DNA of 13,265 nt from Bacteroidota bacterium (lineage in GTDB: Bacteria; Bacteroidota; Bacteroidia; Chitinophagales; UBA8649), in assembly GCA_003447535.1 (NCBI GenBank), contig DLYY01000082.1:1-13265 (forward strand), read 5' to 3'. Made by a program: the position numbers and the translations under genes. The notes under the pieces were generated by a model. It was not told the origin of the DNA. It worked only from the letters and a program-made list of their open reading frames with translations, and ran no database searches. The number at the start of each line of letters is the position of its first letter. The stretch's first letter is position 1. Below are positions 8,132-13,265 of the stretch, one piece after another.

Positions 8132-8162
8132 TAAAGCTAATGATCATTGATTTTAAATCAAA
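8132..8162 (-). promoter_or_regulatory. Bacteroidota-type promoter for the MORN gene
   Basis: On the minus strand TTTG (8162-8159) is followed after 19 bases by TAGCTTTA (8139-8132). This is one mismatch from the Bacteroidota primary-sigma consensus TTTG - about 19-21 bases - TAnnTTTG. The predicted transcript would begin roughly 10 bases before the ATG at 8116. The -33 element overlaps a 7-base inverted repeat at 8147-8161. Confidence 0.55.
8147..8161. repeat. Small palindrome between divergent promoters
   Basis: TTGATTT and AAATCAA form a perfect 7-base inverted repeat with a single-base spacer. It overlaps the -33 element of the MORN-gene promoter and lies about 17 bases upstream of the first plus-strand -7 box for rpsO. 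It could be an operator for a dimeric regulator. It is AT-rich, so chance cannot be excluded. Confidence 0.35.
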
Positions 8163-8177
8163 TCAATCTAGACAGTT

Positions 8178-8225
8178 TAACTTTGTAGGAATATTCGTTT
8201 TGTAAGGATTAATAAGTTATCTTTG
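8178..8225 (+). promoter_or_regulatory. Two exact TAnnTTTG -7 boxes upstream of rpsO
   Basis: TAACTTTG (8178-8185) and TATCTTTG (8218-8225) both match the Bacteroidota -7 consensus exactly. The second is 20 bases before the rpsO ATG and would give a leader of about 10-15 bases. A TTTG at 8199-8202 lies 15 bases upstream of it, closer than usual. The first would give a leader of about 55 bases. Two promoters for a ribosomal protein operon are plausible. Confidence 0.5.
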
Positions 8226-8245
8226 GCGTCCGTTTATACGACATT

Positions 8246-8518
8246 ATGGAGAAATTAACTATTGAAACTAAAAAAGCCATCATTAAAGAATTTGGTGGCG
8301 ATGAGGCCAATACCGGCTCGACTGAGGCACAGATTGCCATTTTTACTCACCGCATCAAGCACTTAACAGAACATGCTAAGCGGAACCGCAAGGATTTTAG
8401 TAATATACGTTCACTAACGCGTCTTGTTGCCAAGCGCCGTCACCTTCTTTCTTATTTGCGGGACAAAGACATTGAGCGATATCGTTCAATCATTAAACAA
8501 CTCGGTTTACGACACTAA
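8246..8518 (+). CDS. rpsO: 30S ribosomal protein S15
   Basis: A 90-residue protein of exactly the usual S15 length (88-90). It is a primary 16S rRNA-binding protein in the platform of the small subunit and contacts 23S rRNA in a bridge. It shows the conserved family pattern: the NTGSTEAQIAIFTHRIKHLTEH core, basic residues through AKRNRKDFSNIRSL, the RLVAKRRHLLSYLRDKD signature and the terminal RYRSIIKQLGLRH. The start at 8246 fits the family N-terminus. It is 27 bases upstream of pnp. rpsO-pnp is a widely conserved pair and the two are probably co-transcribed. In other bacteria S15 represses its own mRNA by binding the leader; the leader here is short and I see no clear pseudoknot element. 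Confidence 0.98.
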   Translation: MEKLTIETKKAIIKEFGGDEANTGSTEAQIAIFTHRIKHLTEHAKRNRKDFSNIRSLTRLVAKRRHLLSYLRDKDIERYRSIIKQLGLRH

Positions 8519-8545
8519 AAGTCGCTAAATCACCAATTTATTACG

Positions 8546-10690
8546 ATGAATTATCAGCATTTTACTCAAGTCATGGACTTGGGAGACGGGCGTAATGTGA
8601 CGCTCGAGACAGGGAAACTTGCAAAACAAGCCGACGGATCTGTAGTGGTTCGATTAGGAGATACTATGGTTATGGCTACGGTTGTATCCGATAAAAATGC
8701 CGACGATGGCATAGACTTCCTACCTCTTATGGTAGATTACCGCGAAATGTATGCAGGAGCTGGGCGATTTCCCGGTGGATTCTTCAAGCGAGAAGCTCGA
8801 CCTAGCGAAAATGAAATATTAACTTGCCGATTGGTAGATAGAGCGTTAAGACCGCTTTTTCCAGATGATTACCATGCAAATACGATTATTCAGATTCAAA
8901 TGATTTCTTCCGATGGCGAAAATATGCCAGATGCTTTGGCATGTTTAGCAGCTTCTGCGGCCATCTCAGTATCAGATATTCCATTTAATGGACCAGTTAG
9001 TGAGGTGCGTATTGCGCGTATCAATGGAGCATTCGTCATTAATCCGACTATTTCTCAATTGGATGAAGCTGATTTAGAAATGGTTATTGCAGGAACATCA
9101 GACAGCATTGTCATGGTGGAAGGTGAAATGTTTGAAATCAGTGAAGAAGAGATGCTCGAAGCCATTAAAACGGCTCATGAAGTGATCAAGCGTCAAATAG
9201 ATGCTCAAAATGCATTAGCATCAAACATTGAAAAGGCAAAAAGTAAGCGTGAATATAGCCACGAGTCAGATGATGAAGCCATTCTTTCTACAGTAAAAGA
9301 GGTGGTGTATGCTCCTGCTTCTGCTATGACTAAAGAGGGTATTGCTAATAAATCAATTCGTGGTGAGCGTTTAGAGGCTATGAAAAAAGAGCTAATCGAA
9401 AAATTAGGTAAAGAGGTTTATGACGAGAATAAGCCAATGATTTCCCGATATTTCAAGGCAACTCAGAAAAAAGCGGTCCGCGATGCTGTTCTTGATACAC
9501 GCAAACGATTGGACGGACGAGATTTAAATGAGATTCGCCCGATTTGGTCGGAGGTGAATTATCTTCCTGGAGCTCATGGCTCGGCAATCTTCACAAGAGG
9601 GGAGACTCAATCATTGACTACCTGTACCTTGGGTGCGGCTCGCGATGAGCAAATGATTGATGGTGCTTTTGTACAAGGAACAAGTGCATTTTTACTCCAT
9701 TACAATTTTCCTGCCTTCTCAACAGGTGAAGCAAGAATGCCAAGAAGCACCTCTCGTCGAGAGATAGGACACGGTAATCTTGCTTTTAGAGCGCTAAAAG
9801 GAATGATTTCTCCTGAAAATCCATATACGATTCGAGTGGTTTCAGATATTCTAGAATCCAATGGTTCGTCTTCTATGGCAACGGTTTGTGCAGGAAGCTT
9901 AGCCATGATGGATGCTGGTGTTCAGTTGGAGAAGCCTGTTGCAGGTATCGCCATGGGTCTGATTACGGATGCGGAGACTAATCGATCAGCCGTACTTTCT
10001 GATATTCTTGGGGATGAAGATTTCTTAGGAGATATGGACTTTAAAATAGCGGGTACCAAGGATGGTATTACTGCTGTCCAAATGGATATCAAAATAGACG
10101 GTCTTCCCTATGATATTCTTGAGCAGGCTTTAACGCAAGCTAAAGATGGTCGACTTCACATCCTAGGAGAAATGGCTAAAACACTTGAGACTCCAAGGGA
10201 GGAGATGAAGCCCAATGCTCCAAGACTAATGCGCTTCTCTATCGACAAGGAGTTTATTGGTGCAGTAATTGGCAGTGGGGGTAAAGTCATCCAAGAAATG
10301 CAAGCTGTTACCGGTACAACTATTAGCATTGAAGAAGTTGATAATGTTGGAGAGGTTGAAATCTTTGGTCCTACAGGGGACGCTGTTGACAAGGCCTTCC
10401 TGACTATTAAGCAAATCACAGCAACTCCTGAGGTTGATGAGGAATACGAAGCAACGGTTAAGTCTATAATGGACTATGGCATGTTCGTGGAATTCTTGCC
10501 AACCAAAGAGGGGCTTCTTCACATTTCAGAAATTTCTCATGCTCGCATAGATAAGATGGAAGATGCAGGATTTTCTAAAGGTGATAAAGTGAAGGTAAAA
10601 CTAGTGGGTATCGATAATAAAGGTCGATACAAGTTATCTCGCAAAGTATTACTACCTGCTCCAGCCAAAGACGAAGGGTCTGAGGAGTAG
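8546..10690 (+). CDS. pnp: Polyribonucleotide nucleotidyltransferase (PNPase)
   Basis: A 714-residue enzyme, the normal length, for phosphate-dependent 3'-5' RNA degradation (RNA + Pi to NDPs). It acts as a cytoplasmic trimer in mRNA turnover. The first RNase PH domain spans about 13-145 (GRFPGGFFKREARPSE near residues 73-88). The helical linker is about 150-240. The second, catalytic RNase PH domain starts with RLDGRDLNEIRPI and continues with GSAIFTRGETQSL; it contains the metal/catalytic segment GDEDFLGDMDFK, with Asp490 and Asp496 corresponding to the catalytic aspartates of the family. The KH domain has its GxxG loop as GSGG (576-579, in VIGSGGKVI). The S1 domain runs from about 634 (YEATVKSIMDYGMFVEFLPTKEGLLHISEIS) to about 703, followed by a short acidic tail. 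The frame is intact. It converges on the CAP-protein gene 18 bases downstream. No clear terminator hairpin is visible between them. Confidence 0.98.
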   Translation: MNYQHFTQVMDLGDGRNVTLETGKLAKQADGSVVVRLGDTMVMATVVSDKNADDGIDFLPLMVDYREMYAGAGRFPGGFFKREARPSENEILTCRLVDRALRPLFPDDYHANTIIQIQMISSDGENMPDALACLAASAAISVSDIPFNGPVSEVRIARINGAFVINPTISQLDEADLEMVIAGTSDSIVMVEGEMFEISEEEMLEAIKTAHEVIKRQIDAQNALASNIEKAKSKREYSHESDDEAILSTVKEVVYAPASAMTKEGIANKSIRGERLEAMKKELIEKLGKEVYDENKPMISRYFKATQKKAVRDAVLDTRKRLDGRDLNEIRPIWSEVNYLPGAHGSAIFTRGETQSLTTCTLGAARDEQMIDGAFVQGTSAFLLHYNFPAFSTGEARMPRSTSRREIGHGNLAFRALKGMISPENPYTIRVVSDILESNGSSSMATVCAGSLAMMDAGVQLEKPVAGIAMGLITDAETNRSAVLSDILGDEDFLGDMDFKIAGTKDGITAVQMDIKIDGLPYDILEQALTQAKDGRLHILGEMAKTLETPREEMKPNAPRLMRFSIDKEFIGAVIGSGGKVIQEMQAVTGTTISIEEVDNVGEVEIFGPTGDAVDKAFLTIKQITATPEVDEEYEATVKSIMDYGMFVEFLPTKEGLLHISEISHARIDKMEDAGFSKGDKVKVKLVGIDNKGRYKLSRKVLLPAPAKDEGSEE

Positions 10691-10708
10691 AACTCTACAG
10701 TGGTGGTG

Positions 10709-11314
10709 TCAATAACTAAAATCTAAGACACTTATATAGCTCCATACGGAGTGATTGTTTATGGTTGCACCAACAGCTGTGTAGTCATTAGATAAGCATA
10801 TTATTCTATGGCCAAGGGATGGAACTCCGTAGTCTATTAGTAATTGTAGGACGATTCCTAGAGCGTTGTCGTGACCATAAGAGCAACACTCAGCCAAAAA
10901 GCCATCGTTACATTGGATTCGGTCATGACCAGTTAGGCCAAGTTCACCGGATTCCTTAGCCCAACATCGTGCAAGCTTGTACATCGTTTGATTTGGCTTG
11001 ACGGCGCAAATAGCTTCCATGGACATCATGTGGTCAATAAGTGAGCTTTTATATTCGTAGTCATAATCTTCTCCTGTTATGGTTAGCTCAAGCTCCACAA
11101 ATCGTTTAGGATAAAGTCGTGCTAAGTTGAGCACGGTGATAATGTCTCTTTCTGAAGAGTGCATATAGGTGCGTGCTTCCTTTGTTGTATTAGCAGTTCG
11201 CAACTCTTCTTGGGTCCAATGAGGGCTTATTCCTTCAATTTGTCCTTGACTTATGTACACTAAAGACATAAGGACTGTAAACCATGCGGGATAAAGGGAA
11301 CTTTTTGATTTCAT
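10709..11314 (-). CDS. Exported CAP/SCP-domain protein
   Basis: A 201-residue protein with a signal peptide (MKSK, hydrophobic core, cleavage near ISQGQ at about 25), followed by a single CAP (SCP/TAPS, cysteine-rich secretory protein) domain. Recognisable family elements are the helix ERDIITVLNLARLYPKRFVE (55-74), LARCWAKESGELGLTGHD with His130, AECCSYG with Glu142, and the motif VPSLGHRIICL with His169, then YTAVGATINNH and a final SVLDFS strand. His130, Glu142 and His169 fit the conserved cavity residues that bind divalent metal in the family. Six cysteines in the mature part (103, 117, 135, 143, 144, 173) suggest disulphides and an extracytoplasmic location. CAP proteins have varied roles, and the bacterial ones are poorly understood, so only the fold is assigned. 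Nothing suggests co-transcription with neighbours: pnp is convergent and the upstream region is divergent. Confidence 0.88.
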   Translation of the reverse strand: MKSKSSLYPAWFTVLMSLVYISQGQIEGISPHWTQEELRTANTTKEARTYMHSSERDIITVLNLARLYPKRFVELELTITGEDYDYEYKSSLIDHMMSMEAICAVKPNQTMYKLARCWAKESGELGLTGHDRIQCNDGFLAECCSYGHDNALGIVLQLLIDYGVPSLGHRIICLSNDYTAVGATINNHSVWSYISVLDFSY

Positions 11315-11440
11315 AAGACGTCACATTTACCTTCTAACTGCTACCTAAAAAAAAATATTATCCTACATGTAACCTATTAGGAGAATTTAACGTATTTCTG
11401 AAATAGGGTATCGTCCTGCATCCATTGAAAACCATGTAAA

Positions 11441-11650
11441 ATGATAGGCGTTGTTGGAAAAAGTATATTTCAAAATTTAGAGATTGGTAAATCAAAGAAT
11501 TTATCAAGACTAGCGAGTGGAGTCTCACAATTTTCGAGGCGTCTACCTCAGCAGAGTGCGGGTATTGAGGTCAATGCTCAAAATACATTGGTAAAGGAAT
11601 TGTCTCTTCATCGACGAAAAAGCCAACATGAAATGAATGATTTGTATTAA
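11441..11650 (+). CDS. Possible small protein, 69 residues, unrecognised
   Basis: An ATG-started ORF in the gap before rpe, ending 61 bases upstream of it. The product would be hydrophilic and basic, rich in Ser, Gln, Lys and Arg, with no signal peptide, membrane segment or cysteine. I do not recognise it. In its favour, it is on the same strand as rpe, no longer gene competes for this stretch, and codon choice does not look odd beside the neighbours. Against it, the length is within chance expectation, and no strong promoter or ribosome binding site precedes it. The start may be wrong, and the ORF may be spurious. Confidence 0.35.
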   Translation: MIGVVGKSIFQNLEIGKSKNLSRLASGVSQFSRRLPQQSAGIEVNAQNTLVKELSLHRRKSQHEMNDLY

Positions 11651-11675
11651 TGTTCATTGATTTTTCCTTGAACAT
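11650..11675. repeat. Inverted repeat upstream of rpe
   Basis: ATGTTCA (11650-11656) and TGAACAT (11669-11675) are perfect 7-base inverted arms separated by 12 bases. Flanking ATTA/TAAT continue the symmetry if three bases are bulged. It begins at the last base of the short ORF's stop codon and ends 36 bases before the rpe start. No T run follows, so a classical terminator is unlikely. It could be an operator or an mRNA hairpin. Confidence 0.4.
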
Positions 11676-11711
11676 GATTAATTCGTACTGACGTAGTCTT
11701 ACCTTTAAGCT

Positions 11712-12365
11712 ATGTCAGTAGTTATTTCCCCTTCAATCTTAGCAGGAGACTTCCTCAACCTTCAGCAAAGTCTTGATATCATTAACTCTTCAGAGGCTGA
11801 GTGGGTTCATGTAGACGTGATGGATGGTGTCTTTGTTCCGAATATATCTTTTGGCTTTCCTATCTTAAAAGCTGTTTCGGCCTACTGCACAAAATTCATC
11901 GATGTTCACTTAATGATTGAGCAACCGAACCGGTACTTCTCTATGTTACAAGAAGCGGGAGCACAAGGCCTTAGCATTCATTTTGAGGGTAACCATCATC
12001 TCCATAGAGATCTATCAGAAATTCAGCGTTTAGGTATGAAAGCTGGCCTTGCCCTCAATCCGCAAACTTCGCTCGATACCGTAAAGCAACTTTTACCTTC
12101 GATAGACTATTTAATTCTTATGTCTGTAAATCCAGGATTTGGAGGTCAACAATTTATTGAAAACACCGTTAAAAAAGTTACGCAGGCTTCAGTACTCAGG
12201 GAGTCGATGGCGTTAAACTTCACAATACAAGTAGATGGCGGTGTCAATTTGAATAACTGTGCGCGATTGAAATCTGCTGGGGCAGACAATTTGGTTGCTG
12301 GCAGTGCCGTTTTCAAGTCAACTAATCCTCAAGAGACAATCGCCAAGCTAAAAACATCTAAGTGA
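11712..12365 (+). CDS. rpe: Ribulose-phosphate 3-epimerase
   Basis: A 217-residue TIM-barrel enzyme of normal length. It interconverts D-ribulose 5-phosphate and D-xylulose 5-phosphate in the non-oxidative pentose phosphate pathway, in the cytoplasm. Family signatures are all present: ISPSILAGDF at the N-terminus with Ser8, HVDVMDGVFVPNISFG with His33 and Asp35, DVHLMIEQP with His66, LMSVNPGFGGQQFI (136-149) in the phosphate-binding loop region, and VDGGVN with Asp175. His33, Asp35, His66 and Asp175 are the expected metal-binding and acid/base residues. GADNLVAGSAVF (190-201) forms the last phosphate-binding turn. The start at 11712 fits the family N-terminus. The TonB-dependent receptor begins 20 bases downstream on the same strand, so partial co-transcription is possible though functionally unexpected. 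Confidence 0.97.
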   Translation: MSVVISPSILAGDFLNLQQSLDIINSSEAEWVHVDVMDGVFVPNISFGFPILKAVSAYCTKFIDVHLMIEQPNRYFSMLQEAGAQGLSIHFEGNHHLHRDLSEIQRLGMKAGLALNPQTSLDTVKQLLPSIDYLILMSVNPGFGGQQFIENTVKKVTQASVLRESMALNFTIQVDGGVNLNNCARLKSAGADNLVAGSAVFKSTNPQETIAKLKTSK

Positions 12366-12369
12366 GATA

Positions 12370-12389
12370 TCATATCCTAAGTGATATGA
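12370..12389 (+). promoter_or_regulatory. Stem-loop covering the start codon of the TonB-receptor gene
   Basis: TCATATC (12370-12376) and GATATGA (12383-12389) pair perfectly over 7 bases around a 6-base loop. The ATG at 12386-12388 lies in the 3' arm. In mRNA this would hide the start codon and could reduce or tune translation. The stem is AT-rich and weak, so the effect may be slight. Confidence 0.35.
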
Positions 12390-13265
12390 GTTTTCGTACA
12401 GCCATATTATTTGGCTGCTTAGTATTATTTGGTGCTATCGAGTCGTATGGACAATTTACCATACAAGGAGCGGTTAAGGCTTATGATGGTAAACCACTGT
12501 CTGATATTCTTGTTGCGGCCCCTGAACACACGACAAACACCACGTTTACCAATGATAAAGGGCTGTTTCATCTGGATCTGCCTGAAGAACCCAACCGATT
12601 AGTCCTCATGTTACAAAGCCTCTTTGAAGGAGATACAACATGGGAATGGAATGGAGTTACCGCATTGGACGCCATATCAATAACTTATGGAGAAAATGCA
12701 GCCAATATTGATACGGTAGTCATTGAAGGAGATCAAGGAGAAAAGGGGGTCACTGATGTTAGTACGACGATAGTTGATATTGCATCGAAGAGATCATTAC
12801 CCAATCCTTTCCCAGATGTTTCTGAATTTCTAAGGGGTGAACTGGGCTTTAGTAAGAACAATGAGTTAAGTACGGCCTACAGCATTCGTGGGGGTAATTT
12901 TGATGAAAACCTGGTGTATGTTAATGATTTCGAAGTATATCGACCGTTCCTTATTCGGTCGGGTCAGCAGGAGGGTCTCAGTTTTGTAAATGTAGATATG
13001 GTGCGTGAGGTGAGCTTTTCCGCAGGTGGCTTTGCACCTAAATATGGAGACAAGATGGCTTCGGTCTTAGATGTCACCTACAATAGACCCAATGCATTTC
13101 GCTCAAGTGCAGAAACTAGTCTCCTTGGTGGTTCATTAATGGTACAGGATGTTGGGTTGAATCATAGATTAGCCTGGAGTGTGGGTATACGCCACAAAAA
13201 CTCTCAATATCTTCTTGGATCAACTAATACTAACGGTCAATATAGCCCTTCATTTACTGATGTAC
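12386..13265 (+). CDS. TonB-dependent outer-membrane receptor, N-terminal part (runs off right edge)
   Basis: An open frame of 293 codons from ATG at 12386 to the window edge. The signal peptide is MSFRTAILFGCLVLFGAIESYGQ, cleaved before or after Gln23. A carboxypeptidase-regulatory-like beta domain follows (FTIQGAVKAYDGKPLSDILVA, then TNDKGLFHLDLP), typical of Bacteroidota TonB receptors. After DTVVIEG (about 110) comes a plug-like domain with PFPDVSEFLRGELGF, the signature YSIRGGNFDENLVYVNDFEVYRP, and VREVSFSAGGFAPKYGDKMASVLDV. Beta-barrel strands then begin (SLLGGSLMVQDVGLNHRLAWSVGIRH). It would import a ligand across the outer membrane using TonB energy. The substrate is unknown and no SusD-like partner is visible before the edge. 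Full members are commonly 700-1000 residues, so most of the barrel is missing. It lies 20 bases after rpe. Confidence 0.9.
   Translation, partial: MSFRTAILFGCLVLFGAIESYGQFTIQGAVKAYDGKPLSDILVAAPEHTTNTTFTNDKGLFHLDLPEEPNRLVLMLQSLFEGDTTWEWNGVTALDAISITYGENAANIDTVVIEGDQGEKGVTDVSTTIVDIASKRSLPNPFPDVSEFLRGELGFSKNNELSTAYSIRGGNFDENLVYVNDFEVYRPFLIRSGQQEGLSFVNVDMVREVSFSAGGFAPKYGDKMASVLDVTYNRPNAFRSSAETSLLGGSLMVQDVGLNHRLAWSVGIRHKNSQYLLGSTNTNGQYSPSFTDV

Larger units (their letters stand above)
11315..11711. other. 397-base region between CAP gene and rpe
   Basis: It contains one short uncertain plus-strand ORF (11441-11650), a nine-base A run (11347-11355), an 8-base palindrome TACATGTA (11364-11371) and an inverted repeat at 11650-11675. 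I see no tRNA-like fold, no riboswitch pattern and no convincing promoter with both elements. Promoters for the CAP gene and rpe must lie here. Confidence 0.5.

Noticed and set aside
10156..10522. Two minus-strand open frames opposite the 3' part of pnp
   Set aside because: They are shadows of the KH and S1 domains of PNPase, which are unmistakable in the plus frame.
10684..10697. GTAGA-AC-TCTAC at the end of pnp as a terminator
   Set aside because: The loop would be only two bases and no T run follows.
11322..11329. TAAATGTG on the minus strand as a -7 box for the CAP gene
   Set aside because: One mismatch and no TTTG at the right spacing, only a T run; too weak to call.

Overview
The window looks like chromosomal DNA from a member of the Bacteroidota, plausibly a marine or environmental Saprospira/Cytophaga-type lineage. 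The evidence is a type B type IX secretion (T9SS) C-terminal domain of the gliding-motility kind, a PD40/OmpA lipoprotein laid out like PorE, a TonB-dependent receptor with a carboxypeptidase-regulatory-like N-terminus, lack of clear Shine-Dalgarno sequences, and TAnnTTTG-type -7 promoter boxes. The assignment to phylum is firm. The finer placement is a guess.

Layout. Positions 1-3821 hold three genes on the minus strand that read as one likely transcription unit: a PorE-like lipoprotein (TPR, PD40 propeller, regulatory beta domain, OmpA peptidoglycan-binding domain), a lipoprotein of unknown function, and the first 171 codons of an APC-family amino-acid permease that runs off the left edge. 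Head to head with it, on the plus strand, is a 1114-residue secreted protein. It has a signal peptide, a Reelin/MAM-like sandwich that seems to be inserted in an Ig-like domain, twelve roughly 53-residue two-cysteine repeats, another Ig-like domain and a T9SS type B sorting domain. It converges on a minus-strand gene for an exported protein made almost entirely of MORN repeats.

That MORN gene is divergent from the housekeeping pair rpsO-pnp (ribosomal protein S15 and polynucleotide phosphorylase), across a 129-base region holding recognisable Bacteroidota promoters for both directions and a small palindrome. Pnp converges on a minus-strand gene for an exported CAP/SCP-domain protein. A 397-base stretch follows, containing at most one short uncertain ORF and a dyad. 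Then come rpe (ribulose-phosphate 3-epimerase) and, 20 bases downstream, the N-terminal part of a TonB-dependent outer-membrane receptor cut by the right edge.

How the genes fit together. rpsO-pnp and rpe are core metabolism and translation/RNA-turnover genes. Most of the rest is cell-envelope or exported: a periplasmic/outer-membrane anchored PorE-like lipoprotein, a T9SS cargo protein, a MORN protein, a CAP protein, a lipoprotein and a TonB receptor. The PorE-like gene beside a T9SS substrate is the most suggestive functional pairing. I found no mobile element, CRISPR array, tRNA/rRNA or defence system, and nothing that convincingly amounts to an undescribed multi-gene system. The best leads are the subtype order of the repeats in the secreted protein, the unknown lipoprotein and the small regulatory dyads.
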